From Gigaspora rosea (lineage: Eukaryota > Glomeromycota > Glomeromycetes > Diversisporales > Gigasporaceae): 64,000 nt of DNA. Below are positions 23,395 to 34,152 of the stretch, piece by piece (positions within the stretch are counted from its first letter, which is position 1; every line of letters starts with the position of its first letter). Made by a program: the position numbers and the translations under genes. The DNA lies in assembly GCA_003550325.1 (NCBI GenBank), contig QKWP01000433.1:252379-316378 (forward strand). Direction: 5' to 3'. The notes under the pieces were generated by a model. It was not told the DNA's origin. It saw only the letters and a program-made list of their open reading frames with translations, and made no database searches.

Positions 23395-24350
23395 CAAAGT
23401 TCCTACTATGGGGATAAGTCTTTTATTCAAGCCTGTGGATCAAGAGTTCTCTTTAGCACCTAATATTTGTTACAAAGATAAGGATACTACTAGACACATA
23501 TACAATTTGGTTGTTTAATTTAAATAGTCTGCCTAAAAGTTCTATACTAGCTACTATATCTGCAATACAACTAGAGAATTGTTTATTTAAACTTTCTAGT
23601 TCCTGTTTCTTCTGCCAATCCTGCTTGTTTTACCAATACAGCCCTCTGATGTATTAGTCAGTCAAGATTAGTTCTAAATGCTACCAATGAATATTTTCTT
23701 AGGACTACTTTATCCTTATGGGACACTTGGTAGAGCATTTTCTGTTCTATACAGATATACCTATACTCTGGTAATGATGCATTTACTAAGACTTATACTT
23801 GAAGTTATAGTGAACCTGCACTCTTACTATTATCTACTTCTGCTCTTTTAAGATTCACTTTGATCCTAGCACCTACTTTTACTATCCTACCAGTTTTTAA
23901 ACAGGTTTCACAAACTTTCAAACAAGACCCAACATTAGGTACTTTGTAGTTCTTTCTTCTATTAATACCTACTTCTATAGCATGGGTTTTTTTCTAATGT
24001 GATTCTGGTAGCCAAATTAGTGGACCCCTGTTTCTAAGGGGTTTATTTTATCTAATATTCTGGTTCCAGTTTCTAATATTTTTATTTTGGTTGCACTGTC
24101 AAAAAATCTTTGCCAAATAGAGTTCTATTTCTCTGGTTGCTTGAATTTGTCTATATAATGATATACAAATATACCCAAAAGCTCTTATCTAAATGGTAGA
24201 CTAAGAACTATAGATAATGTACCCAACTAATTGATGAGACAATAGTCACTATAACACAATTTTTTTTCTAAGTATTGCTAATAGGGTTTGAACTCTAGAC
24301 TTGCTACTTGAAGGTACAACTTATCAACTTTTCTAAGTTGGCACACTATA
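23395..24350. repeat. Dispersed repeat, longer copy of the same family
   Basis: Follows the 22650-22880 copy from AATATTTGTTACAAAGATAA to AACTAGAGAATTGTTTATTT, then continues for about 750 bp (TTAGGACTACTTTATCCTTA, GGACACTTGGTAGAGCATT). At its far end is a tRNA-like segment on the minus strand. Non-coding as it stands. Confidence 0.5.
24263..24347 (-). repeat. tRNA-like (SINE-head-like) segment
   Basis: On the minus strand a box A-like stretch (TTAGAAAAGTTGATAAG) is followed at suitable spacing by a box B-like GAGTTCAAACCC, the pattern of an RNA polymerase III promoter in a tRNA or tRNA-derived SINE. A full cloverleaf cannot be drawn, so it is not an active tRNA gene. Could be chance in a decayed repeat. 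Confidence 0.35.
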
Positions 24351-24833
24351 TTTAAGTAGTATTTGATAAGTTTTATTAAACTATTTATTTAGTTTAAGCT
24401 TAAAACTTTTATTTAAACAAAACCTGACTTTTATATAAAGCTATTTCAAAAATTTCAGTACTAATATAAAAAAATCAAAAATATAACAATAGATTTACTT
24501 TTATAAGTAATGATTGACAAAATTTTGGTACTATTTGATGCAATTAGACTATTTGTACTATAGAAAATAAATATTTTTTAGAAAATAGTAAAGTATAATT
24601 TAATAAATTTTAATATAAGGTAGATATAGGTATTATGGCGCACTATTAATTATAGTGCACTGCCAATATTTTATAATTCACTAATCAGAATTATATAATT
24701 TTATTACCAATCAATTTATCTTAGTGAGATGAATTGATTGGTACCAAAATCATCATATTTTGATTAGTATATCACAAGATATTACAATTAAAATAATATT
24801 TAAAGTGGATATAGATATTATGGCAATAGAAAT

Positions 24834-25092
24834 TAGGTTCTACAATTTGATTTGATTCGATTTGATTCGATCAAATATTTGATCTCAAATCAAATTAAAA
24901 TACAAAAATTTCAAATCAAATCAAATTCAAATTAACAAACTATTTGATTTGATTCGAAAATATTTAATAAAAATTACAAATAAATTTGATTTGATTTGAT
25001 CAAATCAATTCAAATTCAAATTAAAAGCTTATTCGATTTGATCAAATTCAAATATGCCTAATATTTGATTTGATTTGACTTTAAGGAACCCA
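24834..25092. mobile_element. 259-bp (TTTGATTTGA)-rich element with 9-bp flanking duplication
   Basis: Begins TAGGTTCTA and ends with the near-complement AGGAACCCA. AATAGAAAT is found immediately on both sides (24825-24833 and 25093-25101). The interior is a simple repeat of ATTTGATTTGATTCG and its complement. Non-coding; inserted into the larger element at 24614-26015. Confidence 0.65.
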
Positions 25093-25144
25093 AATAGAAA
25101 TATTACAGTGTATAGTAATATGTGTGACTATCAATTAAAATTAT

Positions 25145-25745
25145 GTATTTTGGCACTATTAAATTCATCTCATTGAGACAAATAGGATGGTACCAAACCA
25201 TATAATTTTGATAATACTTCTCGATATATCATAATTAACCAAAATAAGCTATACAAAGCAAAATTTAAAATTAATATGAAATTATAAATAACTTCTGATA
25301 GACTAGTCCATTTTTTATAATTTTACCACCAAAATGACCGTCTTGAGGAGACAATTTTAACAAGTCCAAAATTGCTAAAATCTGATCACGGGATCACAGG
25401 ATCATTAAAGTTTTATTATTATTTTGATGAAAATAGATTAGTTTAGCTAATCTAATTTTCATCAAAAACTATACAAAAACTTAGTGATTCTGTAATCCTG
25501 TGATTGAATTTTAGCAATTCTGGGCTTGTTGGAATCGCCTCTTCAAGGCAGTCATTTTGGTGGTAAAATTATAAAAATTAGACTGTCTATTAGAAGCAAT
25601 TCATAATTTTATATTAATTTTAAAATTTGTCTTGCGCAGCTTATTTTGGTTAAATTATGATATATCAAGAAGTAACAGCAAAATAACATATTTTGATACC
25701 ATTTGATTTGTCTCAATGAGACAAATTGAATGGTAACAAAATTGT
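25145..25745. repeat. Near-perfect 600-bp palindrome
   Basis: Arms of about 300 bp meet near 25444 at GATTAGTTTAGCTAATC. The left arm carries TTGAGACAAATAGGATGGTA, GATATATCATAATTAACC, CCAAAATGACCGTCTTGAGG and GATCACGGGATCA; the right arm carries the complements in reverse order. Divergence between arms is modest. Could form a long hairpin. Non-coding. Confidence 0.75.
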
Positions 25746-26064
25746 TCGATTCTGATCAATAGTTCTTAATAGATTATGAAAAATAGTATATATACCATAA
25801 TTGGTATCTGTGTTATAATTTATCTTTTTTAATTTGTATATCATAATTAATGATATCTTATAATCTAGTGATTAGAATTGAATGATTTTGGAACCATTCG
25901 ATTTATCATGGTGAGATGAATCAAATAGTACCAAAATCATTCGATTCTAATCAATATATTATGTATTATTAACTAAAATCCTTAACTGTGCCATAATATT
26001 CATATCTACCTTATATACAAAAAATATGTTTTAAAAATTTAAAAACACAAATTTATATGCTACT

Positions 26065-26745
26065 ATATGTTTCCAAATTAAGTTATACCCCTCTTTTGGT
26101 CAAAAAACTCAAAAACATCTTTTAACCCAAAAATAAGCTACCCTATGATTGAAAAAAGTTGCTATATAGCAAAATCCAAACTTTACTTTGCAAATCGATT
26201 TAGGGATTGGAACCGTTTAACCGTTTAAAAATTGCTCTATAGTTCCGGGCAGAATTATGTTGGTCGTAGGCCGGAATTATGTTGATGCCGGCCAAATTAA
26301 ACGATTAAACGGTTAAACAATTAAACGATTAAGAAAAATTTTAGGCGGTTCCAATCCCTAAATCGATTACAATTGCTTAAATAAACTTATTTGGGAAATT
26401 AAAATACATATATACTGAAATTTTCAACAAAATAAGAGAACATTTTATTATTTACATTTTAATTTTTATGCTCAACTAAAAAATTAAATTTTTTAAAAAA
26501 ATATAACTTATTTGTTGAACTTAAAATTAAAATGTCAAATAATAAAAAGTACTCTAATTTTGATGAAATTTCAGTATATATATATATTATCTTTAGAACA
26601 AGTTCACTTAAGCACTGATAATCAATTTATATAGTAGAATTTAGACTTTACTATGGAATGACTATTGGCGATTGGACTACCCCAGATTTTTGTGTTCAAA
26701 ATCGTTCAAAAAAGGTAGCTTATTTTCAAAAACTACAGTTTAAGA
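26065..26745. mobile_element. AAGCTACT-family element, copy 2
   Basis: The left end TATATGTTTCCAAATTAAG matches the left end of the copy at 502-812; GGTAGCTTATTTTC near 26714 is the opposing end. It has been expanded by the 160-bp hAT-like element (26201-26360) and a separate palindrome (26385-26620; arms ATACTGAAATTTTCAACAAA and TTTTGATGAAATTTCAGTAT). Right border uncertain. Confidence 0.5.
26201..26360. mobile_element. hAT-like miniature element, 160 bp, perfect 8-bp target duplication
   Basis: Ends TAGGGATTGGAACCG and CGGTTCCAATCCCTA are exact complements. AATCGATT occurs immediately on each side (26193-26200 and 26361-26368). Eight-base duplications are a hallmark of the hAT superfamily. 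The interior has GCCGGAATTATGTTG repeats and no coding frame. Sister to 33513-33649. Confidence 0.85.
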
Positions 26746-27067
26746 GATATATATTATTTGTATCTGTAATATATTTGGATTTGACTGTATTAATAGATTA
26801 AAATATAATATAAATTTGAAAAAATAGCAAAATTTTTATGTTTTTAATAAATTTCAAACTACAAAAATTTAGACAACAATGCAAACTAAGCTAGTAAAAA
26901 AATAAATTTTTAAAAGTCAACTCCGCTATATAATTTGTAACAACTTTCAAATTAAATATATATATATACAATAGATAAATATATTACAACAAAATTAATT
27001 TAATTTAGATTATATTTTTTAAAAAAAAAAACAAAATGTATAACTTATAGTTTATAATATAAAAAGA
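26746..27067. other. 3' flank of the membrane-protein gene
   Basis: A+T-rich, no second gene. A canonical polyadenylation hexamer for the minus-strand gene was not obvious. Confidence 0.4.
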
Positions 27068-30000
27068 TTACTTTTCAAATAGCACTGTATTCCTTTTATA
27101 ATAATATTTTATAATATAATAATAAACCCTTGATAAAACATTAATTGCAAGCATTACTGCACTTATAATAAGTGTTAAAAATGGAAGAATATTGTAAGTA
27201 AAAACTCTTTCTCGATATAAAATCTATTAAATATTAAGTTATAAATTAATAAAAATTATAAATTATAAATTAGAAATTAAAAATATAAATAATATGAAAA
27301 GTGTATATATATATACCTGAATAATTAAATGTGGTATGTCATCGATAAAAATATTCAAGGTAGAACAATAGTTTATCCAATTTATTGTATACAAAGATAA
27401 TGGAGCCAAGAATATTTTAAATCCACCAAACTTTGAATTAAACAAATTTAAGGCTTCAATATCAGCACCAGATAAAATTGAGAGTATAGCCAGAATTTTT
27501 GTATTTTCAGTAAACCAATCACGAAAATATAAATTATCACGAGTTTCTCTTGTAAGAATCAAAAGTGTCAAATTTAAGTTTATAATAATTTGTAAAATGA
27601 AGAAAAAGATACTAATGATAAAAAATGATATTAGATAATCAATATTTTTTGAATAAAAACAATGCCATTAGAACAAATTTACGTACCTGGAAATAAATAT
27701 GTCATTAAATTCATGACCATTATTTAAGATAAATAAAATGTTTAAGACAAAATCCAATATAATTAATATCACTTTAGCGACAGCAAAAGAATTTCCCTGT
27801 AAACAAATATAATTATTCATTATAATATATTTTGGTTATTTTCGATTTGTTTTTTCAATTACTGAATTATGGTAAAGATTAAACCTACCTCAGGATGTTT
27901 TATTCTAGACCAGATATAAATAGCAACAAAAATTAAACAAGCGATACCCATCCCCAACAAGCAAAATTTAATTTCATCCCAAAGATTTGCTATATATAAT
28001 AAAATTATTAAAAATATTAACTTATATAATATTAATGTTAAATTACATATAAACATACGAGTTTGTTGAAAACCATAGCCTGAATCCAAAAATATTGAAA
28101 GATTTTGCTTTACAAGAGAGCTCGAATCTTTATTATTTATTAAGGTATTCAAATCTGTAATAATGCTTTTCACGTCAGGTATCATTGTTGACTCTGCCTT
28201 ATTAATCAAGAATTCTACTAAAATTTGATTGTGAGAAGTAGGATCAGGGGTGGTACGATTGGTTGGAACTAAGCGATTTGTATCATCTATCGGAATGCAA
28301 TTATCTAATTGTTTTTTCAACAATTCAAAAAAGTCATTTTTTGATGAAAGACCATTGTAATATTTAGTTCCATCTTCGGTTAAACGTAATGTTCCAGTGG
28401 TAGATTCTGTGAAAACAAATAATAAAATATATAGAATTATAAATTATTACGAAAATACGTTTAGATTGGCCAGTATCATTACAAGAGCTAAAACTAGTTT
28501 GACTCATTTCACGATCTGTTTTTTTAATGTTTAATTTAACCTGCTTAGACTTATTAATGGTGGCATCAAAACTCTAGATTGAAAGTATACCAGCAAAATG
28601 TACATATCTTAATAGTAGTCTATTACTTCATTAATAAAATTCCATGAATATTGGTCAATTCTACAAAATTTTGATGACACCATTAAATCCTATAACTACG
28701 CTATGCTAGACGAATAGATTGTTTGTCTGGCCAATTTAAAAATTAACGTTAATTTTAATATAGATCATTACCAATTGGTTGATATGGAACACCTATTAAT
28801 AAAAACAAAAAATTAAAATATTAGAGAAACCTTATATCAGCCTTATACTTTAATTAAATATAAAAGAAATTAAATAATAACTTCTTTGTGATGTTGAAAC
28901 CATCCAAATATCCTTTCTTATTCCAGCAAGAGGCTCATTATTTGAAGCAGATTTTACAAAATTATTGTCAGCAATTATCATGTATGTTTGGTTTTCACGG
29001 TTAAACGTGCTTGGAAAAATTGTACATGAAAGAATCATTCCACTTATAGCTGAATTTCCATTAACGTTAACAGTTGAGCAGTATTTTGAATTTGTGGGAA
29101 ATGTCTGACGTAAGTTATCAGATTGATAAATTGATATATTACCAGTCGAACTGATAATTTGTATAGAAAATGTAATATTGATAGTAAAGTATGACGGTAT
29201 TTCTAAAGGAACTAATACTGTAGAGTTTAAAGTATTTTTAGCCGGATCAGTAGATATAATATTTGGATTTCCGTAATTAGCTATATTTAAAAATCGATGT
29301 CAATTAATCATAATAATAATAATCATATTAATATTAATAGTAATAGTAATAATGATGATGATGAGGAGATTTCTAAATAATTACCATCATAACTAATTTT
29401 TGTAATATTTTTTATTATTAAACTCCAATTTGGCGCATTTTCTGTTGAATTAAATAAGAACCAAGCAGTATTATTAGGCATAACCCCGAATTTTATGTAT
29501 CTCAGTGCAGGATCTATGACCATTTGTTTGGCTAAATTTAAATATTTAGCATATGATCCATTTGAATTTACTATATCATAAAGAAATACATGACCAGGAT
29601 TTTGAGGATCACCAGCAAAAAGACTTTCATCAATGTTTATTGCTAAAAATTCACCAAATGGAAGAAATGTTATATCATATTGTGAATCCGGAGGTACAGT
29701 TGTGATCATTAAAGCACTTCTATCAATTTCATAGTATACAAAAGATTTTGACTGAAATACTGTTCCCAATGATGAAAAAGAAATTAACCACAAGTCAATT
29801 ATACTACTAATATTAGTAGTTATATTAGATGGAGGTGAATAATTCAGTCCAATAATACAAAGGTTGCTTGTAGTGTTATTAGAAATGAAGCCAGATCGAC
29901 AGTTTAAAGTGGTTTGGTTGACATTATTTTGTAAAGAATCATAAATTTGAATAGGATCATTGATAATTTTGGTGTCTTCGTTGTAAAAGCATGTGCTAAT

Positions 30001-30853
30001 GGTAAAATATGATTGATCACTTATATAAACAAGATCCCTGTGAACTGAACTTAGGTATGATGAATAAACAATAGCGTGACTGCCATCAAGATTGTTGAAT
30101 AAAATTACATCTTTTATTGAATAATTTGCACGTGCAGAAATTGTGCCACTGCCAATTTGCAAGTTTTTATCTATGGGACCTTGACTGTGAATAAACTTGA
30201 AATAAGTTACGTGCAAAATAAATATTTTTTATAATAATTTAAACACTTACGGAAAGCGAAATTTAATCCATCTTATAGTATCATTAGTAAAAGAAACTCC
30301 TAAAAATCCAATAAGTGGCATATTGTCTGTAGTGATTTTTGTGATGCCACCTAGTTGAATATTGCTTTTTTTTAAAAATAAAAAAATCAGTATAACAGAT
30401 AAGTTATCAAAAATCGTTTTTTTATAAAAGATCTAAAACATTTTTTTTTTTTTATAAAAGATCTAAAACATTATCAAGTTAAACTCACTCAATTTTAACA
30501 TTTCCATTTAAATCAATAATCGTTCCTTTAGTGCAAGGTGCACCAAGATCGCAAAACATCAACATCATCAAATCATCAGACAAAGGAAAAATTTGCGTTG
30601 GAGCATTGTTTGTCAAAATTTTAAAATTACTAATTGTTTTTATTGTCCCATTACGAAGGACAAGTTGAAATCCGGGATCATTTGCCGTCAGAATTATGAG
30701 CTTTCCATCAGAAAATTGTTTAATATCATAAATTTGGCTATTCCCCAATTTGTTGTACGATAAAAAAGGTTCATCAAGTCCAGAAATTGCAAGTATTCCA
30801 GGTGATAAAATTAGAACGAGTATAATAATACAAATATGCATTTTCGAGATCAT
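27068..30853 (-). CDS. Predicted membrane protein with large outer domain, ten exons, 881 aa
   Basis: Function unknown. Hand-assembled exons (minus strand): 30853-30489, 30364-30251, 30184-29385, 29280-28882, 28792-28772, 28406-28059, 27989-27889, 27796-27687, 27548-27317, 27223-27068. All introns are GT-AG, all phases close, total 2646 nt with one terminal stop and no internal stop. The start ATG opens a signal peptide (MISKMHICIIILVLILSPG). Residues about 25-680 form a low-cysteine outer region with many N-x-S/T sites (for example NIT, NIS, NQT, NRT). Residues about 690-860 hold hydrophobic segments: FCLLGMGIACLIFVAIYIW (about 691-709), a second in exon 8, a partly hydrophobic stretch SILSGADIEALNLF in exon 9 and LPFLTLIISAVMLAINVL in exon 10, ending in a short basic tail. 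Single-copy in this window. Weakest point is the donor of exon 4 (GTTATT). Resembles lineage-expanded fungal surface proteins, an inference. Confidence 0.82.
28459..28738. mobile_element. Probable miniature element inside intron 5 of the membrane-protein gene
   Basis: TTTAGATTGGCCAG at the left and CTGGCCAATTTAAA at the right are inverted repeats. This 280-bp unit explains why intron 5 (365 bp) is three to five times longer than the other eight introns (66-138 bp). No target duplication fixed. Confidence 0.5.
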
Positions 30854-31005
30854 GTTTATTCTTGAAAATATTTAATCGAAAGATTATTTGTTCTTTGTTA
30901 TCAAAAATTTAAGCGTTAATAATAAAATTTCTCTATAAAAATTTGAAACAAATATGTAATGACAATTACTTTGATTTCATTTGTAAACTTGCACAATCTG
31001 AAGAA

Positions 31006-31022
31006 TTGTTTTATATAAACGG
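31006..31022 (-). promoter_or_regulatory. Possible TATA element for the minus-strand membrane-protein gene
   Basis: Read on the minus strand, GTTTATATAAAAC lies about 155 bp upstream of the start ATG. In a genome this rich in A+T such a match is weak evidence. Confidence 0.25.
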
Positions 31023-31854
31023 GTACTGGGTACTGTACTGTACATCATTTATGTCAATCTCCTGAGTTTCAAATGTTTCAAATATACAATTCCTCCATAA
31101 ACAGTATAGTTTCAAGATCTAAATCTAAATTTATTAAATCCGTTATTTTTTTTTCTGGTAATGGCTTTTTTTGTGTAGTACACAGCAGCCCTACAATAAA
31201 TTACCATTCTTAATAAAGTATAAATTTTAAATTGCAACCGTTTTTTTTTACTTATTAAAGGTAATTAAATTTTTTGAACATACCGATATGATTTTTTGAT
31301 TCAAAAAAATTTTTATTTATAAAATGTAGATTTTATATGAAATTCCAAAGCTAACTTCTTGATGAATATTATTAACTTTAATTAGGTGAAAAATAAAATT
31401 ATACGATGAGTAAATTTATTTTTTTATACACTTTATCAATAAAAAAAAAAAAATACGTCATTCCGTAATTTACTACTTTGCAGGACTGTGTATATATTCA
31501 AGGGTTGGGTTGGATTTTCCTGTTGATGATTGTCAAGAAGAAAACTCTTGAAGCTTATGTTGTAAGTGGAAACGGAATTTATGTGGTTTCATAAACCCAG
31601 CATTTTGGGATTGGTTTACCATATGCATTCGTTTCCATTTGCAACGCCACGTGATTTATCCTTAATTTAAGTTGCTGTGCTTATTGGTTATGTGTTTAAG
31701 AGTTAAATTCCAGAAGTTATCAGTTAAATGATATTACATACCAATTAATTGAATATATGATCTAATGTAAATTTAGGTTTCTAGCCTATTGTAGCTACAG
31801 TTAGGTATCATGTGCATAATTCCGAAACACGCGCATCAAAATTTTATAAAGAAC
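31023..31854. other. Non-coding spacer upstream of the membrane-protein gene
   Basis: No gene seen on either strand. Homopolymer runs and an unassigned less A+T-rich stretch at 31495-31650. Confidence 0.4.
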
Positions 31855-32022
31855 TAAGGCCACGCAAAGTTAATTTTTTGTTTTGGCCGATCCAATTTTT
31901 CCCAAAAAATTTTTGCTCCGGTGTCACCCGTTGATGACCTTAATTTCCCGTAATTGCCTGATAAGTCCGATGAAAAAAAAAAAATTTCTGATTAAACCGA
32001 AGAATAACTTTGTGTGGCCTTA
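31855..32022. mobile_element. CACGCAAAGTTAATT-family miniature element, 168 bp
   Basis: TAAGGCCACGCAAAGTTAAT at the left and AATAACTTTGTGTGGCCTTA at the right are inverted repeats. The interior CTCCGGTGTCACCCG and TTAATTTCCCGTAATTG matches the element at 12278-12522. Non-coding; target duplication not clear. Confidence 0.7.
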
Positions 32023-32045
32023 GATGTGAACATGGATCTATTAAT

Positions 32046-32133
32046 TTAGGCCACGCAAAGTTTTTTTTTTTTAAAAAAAAAAAATCCGACCGGAATTTTG
32101 AAAACCAGGTCATGCATAACTTTATGTGGCCTA
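32046..32133. mobile_element. Short second copy of the same miniature family
   Basis: TTAGGCCACGCAAAGTTTTT faces ATAACTTTATGTGGCCTAA across a small centre with T and A runs. Only 24 bp from the previous copy. Confidence 0.6.
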
Positions 32134-32541
32134 ATCGGCAAGAAATTAATTCGTTTTGCCAAATTAAAAAAAAAATAAAAAATTCTTGATTTTTATCAAC
32201 GTCTACAACGTAGGTAATAAATACTATGCTTCTTTATTTCTGTTAGTTTCTCTTCTTCTCAATATTTTATTAACGATACTTTTATTTATTTGCAACTAAC
32301 ACCTTCGTGATCCACACTCATCATAGAACAGCAAATTATGTTCACGTACGTAGTAATACGTAGTATGCACGTAATTTTTTTTTTGTTATGCTTGGGAATT
32401 GAATTTATTCACAGCTATTTATCTCCTTTTAAATACTACACATTTTTATGCACATCGCTAATAGTAATAAGATTATGCGTGAATTAAGTTTGTATATCGA
32501 TATATATACTTGAAATTACGTTCACCCTACTTGATCGTTGT

Positions 32542-32887
32542 CATTCTACATTCCATTGAACCTTGCAGAAAAAAATTCTGTTTTGGACAAGTACTCACTT
32601 TACTAGTATATTTGTAATCGTATTACAATTGTATTTCCAGGTTAGTGCACACGCTATACAATTATAATATGAAACTTGCAGTTACAAACTATATTAGTAA
32701 AGTTAGCTAAAATAGGGTAATAGTTATCCATATTTCAGAATTTTTTGAACTTATTGTGAAATTCACATAATCAAATCATTCTACATACTCTTAAACCCTG
32801 CAGAAGTATTAAGTACTGATCATAACATGTTATATAAATAATTTTTGTTTTGAAGCGTCTTTGCTTTACTAGTATTTTTGTAACTTA
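32542..32887 (+). repeat. About 240-bp tandem duplication, first unit and left part of second
   Basis: Unit 1 (32542-32781) runs CATTCTACATTCCATTGAAC to TTGTGAAATTCACATAATCA. Unit 2 starts again with CATTCTACATACTCTTAAAC at 32782 and is interrupted at 32887 by the DNA transposon; it resumes at 36851. The uninterrupted unit reads TTTGTAATCGTATTAC where the interrupted one reads TTTGTAACTTA, transposon, TTATCGTATAAT. Confidence 0.85.
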
Positions 32888-33512
32888 GGGCCCTGACATT
32901 TATTACGTAATACCGATTTGATATAGCGGCTAACCCCCCCACCCCCACATAAGACTATAATAAATATATTATAATAAAACTAGCCAATTAAAATTCAATA
33001 TAGTAATCATGTGACCTACATGTATAAAAAAACGCATTTATAAAAAAATCAACTAAATATTATGTACATAAATTACTAATACATTATATTCGTTTATAAA
33101 AATTTGCATTTATAAATGATATATTTAAATTGCATGCAGCCCATGAAACCGTTTTTAGAAAAATATCATTTTCTATATCAATAATATACACACATACTAG
33201 AAATGACCCAAACATCGATTCAACATACAAGCTTATTTTAATATTATATACTAGCCATGCTCTAATCTCAAGATTATCTAAAGCGGATGAAGCTAGAATC
33301 CAAACTTACTTAATATGAACTTTACAAGTGGGTAGAGTTCATATTCTTTAAATAAAAGTTCTGAAAATCGTGTTAATCTCGATCTAATAAATTACAAACC
33401 ACAATCTAACTTTTTACAACATGCAGCAGCCAAGCTACCATATACAGAAAATTTTGTCCACGATACTAGTAAATGTATAAAGTGAAAGCTTTATCATTTC
33501 AGAAATCTGAAG

Positions 33513-33649
33513 TAGAGGTTGGAACCGGTTTTAATAATCGGGGTTTTCGCGTGAATTTTGTAATATTTTAAAATTTAATTGGATTAAATTCTAAAATATC
33601 ACAAAATTCACGTGATAAACCCGAATTATTAAACCGGTTCCAGCCTCTT
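33513..33649. mobile_element. hAT-like miniature element, 137 bp, perfect 8-bp target duplication
   Basis: Ends TAGAGGTTGGAACCGG and CCGGTTCCAGCCTCTT are inverted repeats; ATCTGAAG flanks both sides (33505-33512 and 33650-33657). Arms extend almost to the centre through GCGTGAATTTTGTAATATTT. Same family as 26201-26360. Sits between the left end and the gene of the large transposon. Confidence 0.85.
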
Positions 33650-34152
33650 ATCTGAAGCTAATAAATATATAGAATCTCATTCATACTTAAATATGATTCC
33701 GGCCCACCTATACTATAACTTTTTACCATGTGATTCATGAAGGTGCTAACCTAAAAAAGCAATTAATAAAAGAGCTATATAATCGTTGATAGAACAAGAA
33801 AAGAAGAAATAAATTAAGCCAAAATTGAGCTCAATCAAGGCTAATGTAAATGCACATGAAAATGTAAGTTTTAGTAGCCATGAATGTGTAATAAAAAAGT
33901 GGTAAAATTAAAACAAGATGAATTAGCCATGCTTAAAAGAGCCAATTAGATTAAATAAAATACAGTAAATATGTATCTAAAAAAAAAATATAAAAACACT
34001 GTAAATAATAAAAATAACCCACCTTCGGGTTAGATCAATTAAAAACATAAATTATTGTGTATTAACGTTTTCACTTAATAATCTATCATAAAAGAATTTA
34101 TTAATTTATAAAAAAAAATCTCCCATGTTTGCTTTTTTTAAAATTAAAAAAA

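Larger units (their letters stand above)
24614..26015. mobile_element. 1.4-kb inverted-repeat element containing two nested palindromes
   Basis: The left end TATAAGGTAGATATAGGTAT and the right end, complemented, TATAAGGTAGATATGAATAT both continue into TATTATGGC. A TA duplication is possible but could be part of the inverted repeat. Inside lie the element at 24834-25092 and the 600-bp palindrome at 25145-25745. No coding capacity. Confidence 0.6.

Noticed and set aside
24620-24770. Functional tRNA or other structural RNA genes anywhere in the window
   Set aside because: Apart from the tRNA-like segment at 24263, no box A/box B pair with a drawable cloverleaf and no rRNA-like conserved stretch was seen.
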